Shown: piece after piece, positions 29,934 to 38,967 of the stretch
Position numbering within the stretch: the first letter of the stretch is position 1
Layout: each line of letters begins with the position of its first letter
NCBI RefSeq assembly: GCF_000258425.1
Contig: NC_017461.1
Span: 1,208,949 to 1,272,948, forward strand
Origin: Fervidicoccus fontis Kam940
Lineage (GTDB): Archaea > Thermoproteota > Thermoprotei_A > Sulfolobales > Fervidicoccaceae
Direction: 5' to 3'
DNA: 64,000 bases
The notes under the pieces: model-generated
Told to the model about the DNA's origin: nothing
Database searches by the model: none
The model's input: only the letters and a program-made list of their open reading frames with translations
Program-made: the position numbers and the translations under genes

Positions 29934-32900
29934 TTATTTAGAGATTTCGCTTATCTCTCTATATAATTCTTCTATTACATTTCTATAGTCTTCTTCTCCA
30001 TTTGCGACCCTACTCATTTTTTCTTCCAGCGATCTCGTCCTTTCTTCGCTTACTAGTTTGCTGAAATTAGCTGAAAGGTAATTATAGACATTTATTCCGA
30101 GCTTCGTTGGAACTATTTTCCTGTACTTTCCGCTTTCCAGAGCATATCTTCTAGTAAGAATTTTTGAGATAATCGTTGCATATGTGCTTGGTCTCCCTAA
30201 TCCCCTCTCTTTCATCTTCGAAACAAGATCCGCCTGGGTATATAATTGAATGACCCTTTTCTTTATAGCATTTACATTAACGATGCTATAAGAACCTTCT
30301 TTCATTCTTTGCCTGAGTTCTAAATAGCTATATACGGTCAGAAACCCTTTATCTTTGATGTTATTTGTTAAAATCTCTTCAGATATTTTTATACCAGTTC
30401 CCTCTATTTCATATACAATAAATTGCTTACTTACAACGCATGGCTTCATTTGGGATGCTACGAATCTTCTAAATATTAGATCATATAAAGAGAAATGCGT
30501 TCTCGTCAAAGGCTTCGGAACGATTATTTCTCCTTCATCGATAAGCTTGATCAGGTCATCTTTACTGAGAGGTCTTGTCGGTCTAATGGCTTCATGTGCT
30601 CCCTCAGATCCCCATATTCTTGGAGTGAATAATTTTTCCCAACTATCTACAAAATTTCTTTGAATATAATCTTTAGCAACTTCTATGCCTGTTGTGGAAA
30701 CTCTTATGCTGTCAGTTCTGTGATATGTTATCAAACCTGCTTCAAAAAGATCTTGTGCAAGCTGCATCGTTCTTGAAGCGCTTAGTCCAAGAACCTTATT
30801 TGATTCAATGAGTAGAGTATCTGTGGTGAAGGGCGGCCTTGGGAATACTTCTGCATCCTCCTCCTTTACCACCTTTACGATTACTTTCTTTTCTTTCAGC
30901 GCATCCAAATCTAATTCTCTATTATAATCCTCTTTTGCAAATGAAAGCTCAATTAAACCTCCATTTTTTGCTTGTATAGAAATTATTGTCTTTTCGCTTT
31001 TTAAGTGATCATGATATCTTTCAATTATCCATCCTAAAACTGGTGTTTGAACCCTTCCTGCGCTTAAATTTTTATTTTCCGAGCATCTGCTCTCATTCTT
31101 AACATACTTCATGCAATATTCTTTCCAAAAGTCCTTTTGAAGCTTTTGCGATAGCGAAAAGCCGATCCACCTGTCTTCAACCCTTCTTGTAATCTGCGCA
31201 TCCACTAGCTTTTCATCTATTAATTTTTCTTCTGATAGTGCCTTTAATATTGCTCTTCGAGTAACTTCGTGAAAGAGTACTCTCTTGATGTTTTGAGTAA
31301 AGGGTCTAAGTAGAACAGAAATATCCCATCCGATTTTTTCTCCTTCGGTATCTGGATCGGTGGCAATGAGAACTTTATCCACTTCAGTTGCCAAGTCTCT
31401 TAGAGCATTTATTACATTTCTGCTGTCCTTTATCTCTCTGCTACCGCACCTAGGGCACCTATCGATTTCATCTGAAAATTGATTGCCGCAGTTCAAGCAC
31501 TTCTTTATTGTCGAATATACAGGTACGAAAGTTTTTCTCTTCTCATCGTACAGTATTCCGTAAAGCTCTTTTTTTAAACCGGAATACGCTTTAAGCTCAT
31601 TATCATTTGCATTTGTTACCACATCAACTATATGTCCTCCGCTAGAAGTAATAAGAAGCATCAAATTTCCAATAGAAACTTCATATGCCTTTAGGTTTTC
31701 TCCAAGTATCCTGACACTCGGCCTTCCGAAAAAGTTTGAGATAGTCTTCGCCTTATTCGGGGACTCTACTATCATAAGAGCGCTCTTCACTAAATCTAAT
31801 TTTTCTCCCTCAAACTTTCCTTCAATTATCTTTAGAACTTTTTTCCTATCTTCATCAATTTCTTTCAAAACCTGATTAAGGTCTATGATTTCAAGTGGCT
31901 TAATATCCGCACTTTCTATATATATCCTTGCAGTTCTTTGGAAGATTTCAAATAACCGATTTTCACTCTTGGGAACAAGAGTTATTGCTAGCCCTTTGGT
32001 CAAACCTCCCGCATATAATCTGCTGCATCTTCCGCTCGCCTGAATATAGCTTTTTATATCAGGCACATAAATGAAGAATTTCTCTCCCTCCTTTTTTACG
32101 AAGACCTCATTTGTGCTCAGTAGATAATTTTTAACGTCTTCTCTCTTCAATGAGTTCTTCAAGAATTGAATGCTTTCCATAAATGCTCTATCTATATCAT
32201 TTTCGATCTTTCCCTCAATAAGTTTATTAGCTATGATTTGAATTGCAGCTGGAGACAAGCTTCTCAAAATTCTTCTAATGTTTTTCAAATATACCTTTGC
32301 TTGTTCAGATACATCTTTAATGTTTGCCTTTGAAAGAAGTGAGAGAATAGTCAGTACATTCAGAGGATGTATATTTTCCAGCTGGAGTGTGAATTTGAAC
32401 CTCGGCAGTCCTGCAAATATAACATATCTAACCCTGTGAGGAAGATCCAGTCCTCTTACAAGGATGCCATAGTAGATTGAAACGCCCACTAAAACATCTA
32501 TTTCACCTGTTTCGAAACTTTTTATGGATCTGATATTCTTTGAAGAAATCGCTTCACTTTTTATTCCTATATAATTTAGCAAATCAGCAATCTTTTTTGC
32601 ATATTCGGTTCCCATATCGCTTGGAACAAATACCAAACCCCCCGAACCCAGTTTTTTTACTAAGCTTACAAGTTCTTTCTCTAGATCCTCGTCGGAAACT
32701 ACCTTATAGGTATCAACTACATTTCTAAGTTGCTCAGTCTTTGTTCCAACTTGGAATCCCAAGAGCTCTTTAAAAAGCGAAATTTTCCTCCCCTTTGGGC
32801 TACCTGTAGCGCTACTTACAACTAAAACTGCACCGATTTTTTCTTTCTCTTTTTTAAGCTTTTCCAGCTTTTCATTGAGTTCTTTTCTCAACTTTTCACT

Positions 32901-33671
32901 CTTATTGTCCTCCTGTGCTCTCATTGCTAGTGAACGTAAACGTGAAATCTCTAGAACAAGATTGATAGCTTCGCTGCTAAAGCCCATCGCGTTAAAAAGG
33001 GATTCTATACTTTTACCGCTTTTTAGAACGGAGTCAACGTCATCTACAAAAAAGAAGCGGAAACCAGCTCTTTTCAATATCGAAGAATTCCTTATCATGA
33101 ATTTAGAAGTGCAAACAAAAATGTCAAAATCTCCTTTAGACAACATTTCTAAAACTTCGGACTTAATACCCGCTCTGAGCATTGAAGAGCATAAGATTTT
33201 TGCATCAATTTCAAGTGTTTCTTTGAATCGTTCAAGCTTTTCACATACCTGAGAAACCAAGGCTCTAGTTGGGAGAACTATCATACTTTTCTCTTTGTGC
33301 TTAGAGAAAAATAAAGCAGTAATCATTCCAAATACAGTTTTTCCAACCCCTGTAGGAGCAACAATGGAAAAGCTTTTATTGAGAAAAACTCTTTTGGCCC
33401 ATGTGATTTGGGCGCTCCAAGGAGGGTTCCTTAAAGCTTTTTCGAACATATCGACAAATTCTTTTAGCATTTCCTCCATATTATAGTACTTTTTTAGCTC
33501 CTTTAAAGAGCCCTCTTCTTTTAACTTAAGCAATAGGCGCTCGAAATCCAATTCTTCATTTATATCTGGTAAGCATCTTTCACATGCTAGCCCTTTTGAG
33601 AGCCTGAGATCTGATACAGGACCACCGCAGTTAGGACAGCTTCTGATATATATACCTTTTACCTGTTGCAT
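29934..33671 (-). CDS. rgy: Reverse gyrase
   Basis: 1245 residues fusing an SF2 helicase to a type IA topoisomerase; it introduces positive supercoils and is a marker of hyperthermophiles. N-terminal zinc finger CPNCGGPVSD ... CERC, Walker A APTGVGKT, a DEAD-box equivalent FFVDDVDS, and a latch region. The topoisomerase half has TOPRIM IVESPNKAKTISNFFG, a second zinc finger CLNCGNQFSD ... CPRCGS, an acidic triad context TDPDTEGEKI and the active Tyr in GLITYHRTDSIR. Length is normal. It stands alone, with AT-rich promoter DNA upstream (33707-33737). Confidence 0.98.
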   Translation of the reverse strand: MQQVKGIYIRSCPNCGGPVSDLRLSKGLACERCLPDINEELDFERLLLKLKEEGSLKELKKYYNMEEMLKEFVDMFEKALRNPPWSAQITWAKRVFLNKSFSIVAPTGVGKTVFGMITALFFSKHKEKSMIVLPTRALVSQVCEKLERFKETLEIDAKILCSSMLRAGIKSEVLEMLSKGDFDIFVCTSKFMIRNSSILKRAGFRFFFVDDVDSVLKSGKSIESLFNAMGFSSEAINLVLEISRLRSLAMRAQEDNKSEKLRKELNEKLEKLKKEKEKIGAVLVVSSATGSPKGRKISLFKELLGFQVGTKTEQLRNVVDTYKVVSDEDLEKELVSLVKKLGSGGLVFVPSDMGTEYAKKIADLLNYIGIKSEAISSKNIRSIKSFETGEIDVLVGVSIYYGILVRGLDLPHRVRYVIFAGLPRFKFTLQLENIHPLNVLTILSLLSKANIKDVSEQAKVYLKNIRRILRSLSPAAIQIIANKLIEGKIENDIDRAFMESIQFLKNSLKREDVKNYLLSTNEVFVKKEGEKFFIYVPDIKSYIQASGRCSRLYAGGLTKGLAITLVPKSENRLFEIFQRTARIYIESADIKPLEIIDLNQVLKEIDEDRKKVLKIIEGKFEGEKLDLVKSALMIVESPNKAKTISNFFGRPSVRILGENLKAYEVSIGNLMLLITSSGGHIVDVVTNANDNELKAYSGLKKELYGILYDEKRKTFVPVYSTIKKCLNCGNQFSDEIDRCPRCGSREIKDSRNVINALRDLATEVDKVLIATDPDTEGEKIGWDISVLLRPFTQNIKRVLFHEVTRRAILKALSEEKLIDEKLVDAQITRRVEDRWIGFSLSQKLQKDFWKEYCMKYVKNESRCSENKNLSAGRVQTPVLGWIIERYHDHLKSEKTIISIQAKNGGLIELSFAKEDYNRELDLDALKEKKVIVKVVKEEDAEVFPRPPFTTDTLLIESNKVLGLSASRTMQLAQDLFEAGLITYHRTDSIRVSTTGIEVAKDYIQRNFVDSWEKLFTPRIWGSEGAHEAIRPTRPLSKDDLIKLIDEGEIIVPKPLTRTHFSLYDLIFRRFVASQMKPCVVSKQFIVYEIEGTGIKISEEILTNNIKDKGFLTVYSYLELRQRMKEGSYSIVNVNAIKKRVIQLYTQADLVSKMKERGLGRPSTYATIISKILTRRYALESGKYRKIVPTKLGINVYNYLSANFSKLVSEERTRSLEEKMSRVANGEEDYRNVIEELYREISEISK

Positions 33672-33755
33672 GACAGTTCAACATTTTTCTTTATCCTTTT
33701 ACTTCCTTTTAAAAACAATTTTTTATTTATATATTTAATTTTCTTAAAGTCGTAA

Positions 33756-33899
33756 ATGTATGTTGAGGATAAGATGTTTTACTTAGACATGGATGAAGCT
33801 TATAGCATTTCTCTCATTTCAAGTTGTGTGAGAGAAAAGTATGTTATCTGTCAACATAATACCTTTGGTTTTTCAAAACTTTGTATAACTTTTTGTTAG
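33756..33899 (+). CDS. Possible leaderless small ORF
   Basis: 47 codons starting MYVEDKMFYLDMDEAYSI and ending FCITFC-like. A TATA box (TTATATATTTA, about 33727-33737) lies about 25 bp upstream of ATG 33756, which would give a leaderless transcript. It has four Cys but no recognised motif. The coding look is weak. The rest of the 490-bp gap between reverse gyrase and the flavodiiron gene shows no other gene. Confidence 0.25.
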   Translation: MYVEDKMFYLDMDEAYSISLISSCVREKYVICQHNTFGFSKLCITFC

Positions 33900-34159
33900 A
33901 ATTGAAAGTCTAGGTATTTGCAAATGCGCAGAAATCCTCATTGAATTATTGGTAGAAAATCCTGAAAAATTATTGTAATGCTTATTCTTGAATTATTCGC
34001 TCTGATAAATTTAAACCGCTTCAGAAAAAAGCATAAAACTTCATTCTTATATCCGTTCCCGGATTCCTCATCATCAGACGGATTTCAAATTACAAATATT
34101 TTTCTTTTCCTTTTATTCTTTTCTTATTTCAATGTGAAATATTGTTTGTTTGCGAGCAC

Positions 34160-35368
34160 TTAAGTTCTCAGTTTTGCCTCAATTTTTTCGACCAAACTAA
34201 GAATTTGCTTTTTATTATCCTCAGAAAGATTCACGTTAACTTTGATTGTGTCAAGTATTTCGATTTTGCTATCTTTTAAGAGCTCTTCAATTTGTTTATC
34301 AGCGCTTGTCCCCCATCCAAACGTTATTATTACTCCTGCATATTTTATCGGAGGCTTCAAAAGCTTTAAAAGATAAAGATAATTAAAAGGTATTGGATGA
34401 ATGCTACCAATTATTGTCGGAACAGCTAGGACTATCGCGCTGGAATCAGCCATGTTCTTTGAAACTTCGCTTAAGTTAGCTTGAACTAAGTCATACAGTT
34501 TAACATTAATCCCCCTGTTAAAAAATTCACTTTCTAGCAATCTCGCAATGCTTTCCGTATGTTTGTACATGCTAACATAGAGAATCAAAACTTTCTTATC
34601 TGTTTTCCCTTCTGTCCATTCATTATATTTTTCCAAAATTTTTTCTGGGTGCCGAATAATCGGTCCATGAGACGGGGCTATCATTTTTATTTTTAGGTTT
34701 GAAATCTTTTTGAGCGCGGAGATAGCGTTCGTTCTAAAAGGCATCATTATTGTAGCCCAATATTCCTTTGAGAATTCAATGATATCGCTGACATCATCAT
34801 CCCAGATTCCTTCTGCTAAATGAGCGCTGAAGAAGTCGCATGAAAAAAGTACGCCGTCCTCAACAAGGTAAGTAAACATAGTTTCAGGCCAGTGAAGCAT
34901 AGGCGCTTCAATAAATTTCAGCGTTCTTCCTCCTAAATCTATTATATCACCATCTCTTACTATCTTGATTCTTTCATCTGGAACATGATAAAAGACTTTT
35001 GCTAGCTTTGCGCCAAATGCCGTCGTCACAAGCTTAGCATCAGAAGCCTTTTCCATTACGACAGGTATAGAACCTGAATGATCCGGTTCAGCATGATTCA
35101 TAATGACGTATTTTATGTCCTTAATATTAACAACACTCTCAAGCTTTTCAAAGAATTCGCTTTGAAAATCTGATTCAACGGTGTCAATAAGAGCAACAGA
35201 TGTGCTTCCTTTTACTAAATAGGAGTTGTAGCTGGTGCCCCTCTCTAGTGGAGCAAATGCGTCAAATATTTTTCTGCTCCAATCTTTAACCCCGACCCAG
35301 TATATCCCTTCGGTAAGCTTAATTGGCTTAAAATTCAACAAATTTACCACCAAAATTTTTTCATTCAT
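34160..35368 (-). CDS. Flavodiiron protein (A-type, FprA-like)
   Basis: 402 residues. A metallo-beta-lactamase domain has the diiron ligands NHAEPDHSGS, LHWPETMF, DFFSAH and SHGPIIR. A flavodoxin domain follows from about residue 255 (VLILYVSMYKHTESIARLL) and binds FMN. The enzyme reduces O2 to water or NO to N2O, protecting anaerobes; electrons come from rubredoxin or F420-type donors, none of which is encoded nearby. Length is normal for two-domain members. It is a single gene. Confidence 0.95.
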   Translation of the reverse strand: MNEKILVVNLLNFKPIKLTEGIYWVGVKDWSRKIFDAFAPLERGTSYNSYLVKGSTSVALIDTVESDFQSEFFEKLESVVNIKDIKYVIMNHAEPDHSGSIPVVMEKASDAKLVTTAFGAKLAKVFYHVPDERIKIVRDGDIIDLGGRTLKFIEAPMLHWPETMFTYLVEDGVLFSCDFFSAHLAEGIWDDDVSDIIEFSKEYWATIMMPFRTNAISALKKISNLKIKMIAPSHGPIIRHPEKILEKYNEWTEGKTDKKVLILYVSMYKHTESIARLLESEFFNRGINVKLYDLVQANLSEVSKNMADSSAIVLAVPTIIGSIHPIPFNYLYLLKLLKPPIKYAGVIITFGWGTSADKQIEELLKDSKIEILDTIKVNVNLSEDNKKQILSLVEKIEAKLRT

Positions 35369-35476
35369 TATTTTTTTCTCGTTGATTATATATTTATTCT
35401 ATATATTAGAAAAGAGAGCTTTCTATCAGTAAAATTTATTCGCGTTCATTGCGATTTAATTAAAAAAAGAAAGTGG

Positions 35477-36067
35477 ATGAAATTGTCTTTAAAGAAGCTT
35501 ATGGCATTAATGATTTTCCTGTTTTTAATTGGCGGTATATTAGGATATTTAATTGTACTGAGCGGTCAGAGCGATCTGATATCGCAGTTAATAGGAGGAG
35601 TTGGAGAAAAGGCGAAAACAATAAACTTTAAGCCATTTTCACCTTCATCTGTTCTTGCAATTTTTGTTAACAACTTAACCGTTTCTCTAATTTCAATCTT
35701 AAGCGGTTTGACAGTTGTAATTCCCTCTTTCATAGTACTGGCTAATGGTATAATTACCGGACTGGTTGTCGGGCTTTTAACTCAGGAAGGGTTGAGTGTT
35801 TTTTCTGGCATATTATCATTAATGCCGCACGGTATTTTTGAGCTTACGGCAATTTTTCTTTCAGCAGCTTACGGCACTTCTCTTGGAGTAAACTTTTGGA
35901 AGTTTATGTTTAGAAGAGAAAACAACTTTTTCGATGTATTAAAAAAGATGCCGAAGTACGTGCTGAATATTGTTATACTGCTACTTATAGCAGCAGTTAT
36001 AGAGGTTTTCATATCTCCTTTAGTTCTGCAGTTCCTCTTGAACAGCAAGACGCCTGTTCCTATATGA
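35477..36067 (+). CDS. SpoIIM-like (DUF95) membrane protein
   Basis: 196 residues with about five spans. The family signature LMPHGIFELTAIFLSAAYG is clear, and NNLTVSLISILSGLTVVIPS is the typical second region. Archaeal DUF95 proteins are related to stage II sporulation protein M; their role here is not known. ATG 35477 follows GTGG. A minus-strand palindromic repeat begins 6 bp after its stop codon. Confidence 0.85.
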   Translation: MKLSLKKLMALMIFLFLIGGILGYLIVLSGQSDLISQLIGGVGEKAKTINFKPFSPSSVLAIFVNNLTVSLISILSGLTVVIPSFIVLANGIITGLVVGLLTQEGLSVFSGILSLMPHGIFELTAIFLSAAYGTSLGVNFWKFMFRRENNFFDVLKKMPKYVLNIVILLLIAAVIEVFISPLVLQFLLNSKTPVPI

Positions 36068-36072
36068 ATTAT

Positions 36073-36114
36073 CTGACCTCCTCCCCGCCCTAAAAAACGA
36101 GGCTTTCAGTTGTT
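36073..36114 (-). repeat. Orphan palindromic end, IS200/IS605 right-end-like (minus strand)
   Basis: Read on the minus strand: AACAACTGAAAGCCTCG, loop with T-run, GGGCGGGG and terminal AGGAGGTCAG. It is the same unit as at 9189, 46699 and 58930. It lies immediately after the stop of the SpoIIM-like gene. Confidence 0.75.
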
Positions 36115-36194
36115 AAACAGCTAATTTCTTTTAATATTTAAAAATCACAGTGTTTAATTATATATAGAACTAACATTTTAAGGAGATGTTTGGC

Positions 36195-36818
36195 TTGAGC
36201 AGCTTTTATGATATTCTTTTTTCTGTAGTGATTGCAGTAATTATCATACTAGTAGGTTACCTCATTGGAAGATTAATGAAATATCTCATTGAAGCATCTT
36301 TAAAGAGGACCGGATTTGATAATTGGCTGAAGAAATTCACAATCGGTAGGGCTTTAGACAAGGCTGGATATTCAGCAAGTGAGTTTTTCGCACTAGTTAC
36401 ATCATGGTTTTTATACGCATTCTTTATTTTGCTCGGGTTTGAATATATCTTCATTAACCTCAATTTAGGCTACTTTTCTAGCCTAATCCTGACAATCATG
36501 AAAGTATATCTTTGGGGGCTTGCTAAAGTAATTATAATCGTAATTCCAGGATTCATATTGGTTGATTCGTTTGTAGGGTATATATACAGTACTTCAGAGA
36601 TAAGAGAAGAAGAAATCATTCTATCTCCCATTGCCGAATATTTGCGAATATTGCTGTATATTGTAATTGTAATATTTGCTCTGGACAGAAGCGGGATGGA
36701 AGTCCAGGTTCTAGAGAGTGCGATGTCCCCTATAATTTGGGGACTAACTGCCGTTATGATAATAGTATCTGTGAGCATAATAATTTCAAGAATGTTTAAA
36801 AGCAACAAATCATCTTAA
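36195..36818 (+). CDS. Membrane protein with MscS-like transmembrane repeats
   Basis: About 207 residues and five spans. The segment VIIILVGYLIGRLMKYLIEA, repeated later in degenerate form, resembles the TM-helix repeats found in small mechanosensitive-channel homologues, but the MscS beta domain is absent. TTG 36195 lies 8-9 nt after AAGGAG; an in-frame ATG at 36186 overlaps that site. It ends with a Lys/Ser tail. It is 22 bp from the metallo-hydrolase gene and may be cotranscribed. Confidence 0.7.
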   Translation: MSSFYDILFSVVIAVIIILVGYLIGRLMKYLIEASLKRTGFDNWLKKFTIGRALDKAGYSASEFFALVTSWFLYAFFILLGFEYIFINLNLGYFSSLILTIMKVYLWGLAKVIIIVIPGFILVDSFVGYIYSTSEIREEEIILSPIAEYLRILLYIVIVIFALDRSGMEVQVLESAMSPIIWGLTAVMIIVSVSIIISRMFKSNKSS

Positions 36819-36840
36819 ATTAATATTTTGGTGAGATTGA

Positions 36841-37524
36841 ATGACCGAAATAAATTATTACGGTCACAGCGCGTTTGAGATTCAATTAGTGGGGCTTGAC
36901 AATAGAGTTAAGACGGTTCTAATTGACCCTTGGATAACAAATCCGCTATCAAAAGCTAAAGTTGAAGATTTTTCTAATAAAAAGATCGACTATATCATTG
37001 TCACTCACGATCACTCAGATCATTTGGGGAATGCTTATGATATATGCAAAATAACGGGCGCTAAGATGGTAGGAGTTTATGAATTAGCTGAAGAGGCTGA
37101 AAAAAATGGGATTTCTGCGATCGGTGGAAATGTAGGAGGGCGATTGAGCATAGACGATTTAGATATAGTGCTCGTTCCTGCAGTGCATTCAAGTGAAAAA
37201 GCTGTTCCTGTGGGAGTTGTCGTATCAGGAAGGGACTTCACTTTTTACCATGCAGGGGACACAGGTGTTTTCACTGATATGAGCATAATAAGCGAGCTGT
37301 ATTCACCAGACCTCGCATTTCTTCCAATTGGGGGACACTTCACTATGGGAATAAAGGAAGCAGTAAAGGCAGTTCAGCTGATTAAGCCTAAAATGGTCGT
37401 GCCAATGCACTACAATACTTTCGAGGAGATTAAGGCTGATCCATTAGCCTTTAAGTCATTAGTCGAATCACTAACCAAGACAAAAGTTATAGTGGTAAAT
37501 CCTGGCGAGAAAATAATTTTATAA
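36841..37524 (+). CDS. UPF0173-type metal-dependent hydrolase
   Basis: 227 residues with a metallo-beta-lactamase fold: YYGHSAFEI, DPWITNP, the metal motif THDHSDHLG, HAGDTGVFTDM and the late VVPMHYNTF. It is a cytoplasmic hydrolase of unknown substrate. GGTGAG precedes ATG 36841. Bases 36901-36967 (codons 21 to about 43) recur perfectly at 38792-38858 next to a palindromic repeat fragment. Confidence 0.93.
   Translation: MTEINYYGHSAFEIQLVGLDNRVKTVLIDPWITNPLSKAKVEDFSNKKIDYIIVTHDHSDHLGNAYDICKITGAKMVGVYELAEEAEKNGISAIGGNVGGRLSIDDLDIVLVPAVHSSEKAVPVGVVVSGRDFTFYHAGDTGVFTDMSIISELYSPDLAFLPIGGHFTMGIKEAVKAVQLIKPKMVVPMHYNTFEEIKADPLAFKSLVESLTKTKVIVVNPGEKIIL
36901..36967 (+). repeat. Source segment of 67-bp duplication (inside hydrolase gene)
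   Basis: Identical to 38792-38858. It directly follows TTGAC (36896-36900), a pentanucleotide like those after which IS200/IS605 elements insert. Confidence 0.95.
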
Positions 37525-37588
37525 ATTTTTATTTTTTTGAAAAGTCTTATAAAGTCTATAGAAAAATATATTTTTTAAGGTGTGAGAA

Positions 37589-38575
37589 TTGTACAGGAGA
37601 AGAGTGCAAATTGTTGGAGGATCTACTTACATTCTCAGCCTTCCTAAAAGCTGGGCCGAAAAGGTCGATTTGAAGGAAGGTGAAGAGCTATTTGTTGAAG
37701 AACTCAGTAATCAGGCGCTTCTTATATACGCGCCAGAAAGAAGAGAGCATTTTTCAAAAGCAGAAATTTCTTTCACATGTAAGGAAAGCAGGAATTTTAT
37801 AGAGAGGACAATTATTGCTCAATACTTAGCCGGAAAGAAAGAAATAGTCCTACATGCGAGCGATGTTGAATGCAAAAAAACGCTTTCAAGCATTGCCGAT
37901 TCTCTGAAGAAAAAGGTACTTGGGCTAGAAATATTAGAAGAAACTTCAAACGACATCGTTTTGGGAGCTATACTTGACACAACATTTTCAGATATTACAC
38001 ATGTAATAAACAGCATGATGAAAACTATAATATACATGCTTGAAGATCTAGCTATTGGACTGCGCAAAAACGACTTAAAAATTATTAAGGATATATATCA
38101 AAGGGATGATTATATAGACAGGCTGTATCTATATTCTATAAGATACTTAGTTAACATTTACAATATGCCGACCCAAGAACGGATCAACCCAAGCTCTTCT
38201 GTTCATTACGCACTTGCCACAAAATCATTAGAAAGAATAGGAGACCATGTATCAGCAATATCAAAAAACTTGGAAGTAGAGCTTGTCCAGTCTAATATAA
38301 ACGACAAAGAAAAGGAAGGAATACTGAATTTGATTAATTCTATAAAGGATTTAGAATCTCAAATTCTAAAGCTGGTTTTGAAGTTTGATGGTGAGCTACT
38401 AAATGAAATAACTGAAAAAGCAATAAACTTGATGAATGTAGAATCAGAGCTTAGAGTATCTCTTCTTAAATATTCAGTTAACCTCAGCTACGTTGCAGAA
38501 AGTCTGAGGAGAATAATTGCATATTCAATCGATTTATTAGAGAGTGTGTTGGACATTAATGTTCTGCAAACTTAA
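37589..38575 (+). CDS. AbrB-PhoU fusion, archaeal phosphate-uptake-type regulator
   Basis: 328 residues. A SpoVT/AbrB DNA-binding domain (residues 1-45, RRRVQIVGGSTYILSLPKSW) is fused to two PhoU helical domains (about 110-328, with DITHVINSMMKTI and ERIGDHVSAISKNLE). Such fusions are common in archaea and are thought to regulate phosphate transport; no pst genes are near. TTG 37589 follows AAGGTG at the right spacing, and the protein then starts as in homologues. Confidence 0.88.
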   Translation: MYRRRVQIVGGSTYILSLPKSWAEKVDLKEGEELFVEELSNQALLIYAPERREHFSKAEISFTCKESRNFIERTIIAQYLAGKKEIVLHASDVECKKTLSSIADSLKKKVLGLEILEETSNDIVLGAILDTTFSDITHVINSMMKTIIYMLEDLAIGLRKNDLKIIKDIYQRDDYIDRLYLYSIRYLVNIYNMPTQERINPSSSVHYALATKSLERIGDHVSAISKNLEVELVQSNINDKEKEGILNLINSIKDLESQILKLVLKFDGELLNEITEKAINLMNVESELRVSLLKYSVNLSYVAESLRRIIAYSIDLLESVLDINVLQT

Positions 38576-38596
38576 AGCTTTCCCTTTTTGCTATGA

Positions 38597-38680
38597 GAAT
38601 CATTTGAATTAATCAGCACTTCAAAGCTAATCACTGGGCTTTAATAAAGATTAAAGTCTTAAAAATTTCCTAACTTCTTT
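38597..38680 (-). repeat. Degenerate fragment of the dispersed element (minus strand)
   Basis: On the minus strand it reads AAATTTTTAAGACTTTAATC, then TTTATTAAAGCCCAGTGATTAGCTTTG, matching the central module of copies at 25205 and 44779. It lies in the 380-bp gap after the PhoU-like gene, which also holds the items at 38772-38858 and 38913. Confidence 0.5.
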
Positions 38681-38771
38681 AATGCATATATAATTCATAC
38701 ACTTTGTTGATTTGTGCTACACGACACTTTTTTTCACTTTGACAAAACAAGCGACAAGTCTCACTATTTAT

Positions 38772-38791
38772 GGCGGGGGGAAGGAGGTCAG
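38772..38791 (+). repeat. 3' fragment of the palindromic right-end-like repeat
   Basis: GGCGGGGGGAAGGAGGTCAG matches the 3' half of the units at 9189 and 46699, ending in the same GGAGGTCAG. The 5' half of the hairpin is missing. It abuts the 67-bp copied segment. Confidence 0.7.
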
Positions 38792-38858
38792 AATAGAGTT
38801 AAGACGGTTCTAATTGACCCTTGGATAACAAATCCGCTATCAAAAGCTAAAGTTGAAG
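38792..38858 (+). repeat. 67-bp perfect copy of an internal piece of the UPF0173 hydrolase gene
   Basis: Identical base for base to 36901-36967, same orientation, 1.9 kb downstream and outside any gene. It starts exactly after the terminal GGAGGTCAG of the palindromic fragment. The flanks differ from the source on both sides. Confidence 0.95.
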
Positions 38859-38912
38859 GTCTTTATACAGATCTAAAAGTAAATAAATTATGAAATTAGT
38901 AATAATTAAATA

Positions 38913-38967
38913 ATGATGAATGGTATTACCCCTGAAGCAATATGCAATGATGATAAAAGATGACTGA
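38913..38967 (+). ncRNA. Possible C/D box sRNA overlapping the cas4 start
   Basis: C ATGATGA (38913-38919), a 12-nt guide (38920-38931), D' CTGA (38932-38935), a perfect C' ATGATGA (38947-38953), a 10-nt guide and D CTGA (38964-38967). The D'-C' spacer (11 nt) is long, no terminal stem is evident, and the D box lies inside the cas4-like gene's second codon. Chance is possible. Confidence 0.4.

Noticed and set aside
33978-34163. 61-codon plus-strand frame before the flavodiiron gene
   Set aside because: Phe/Ser-rich frame running into the 3' end of the convergent gene; no start signal and no motif.
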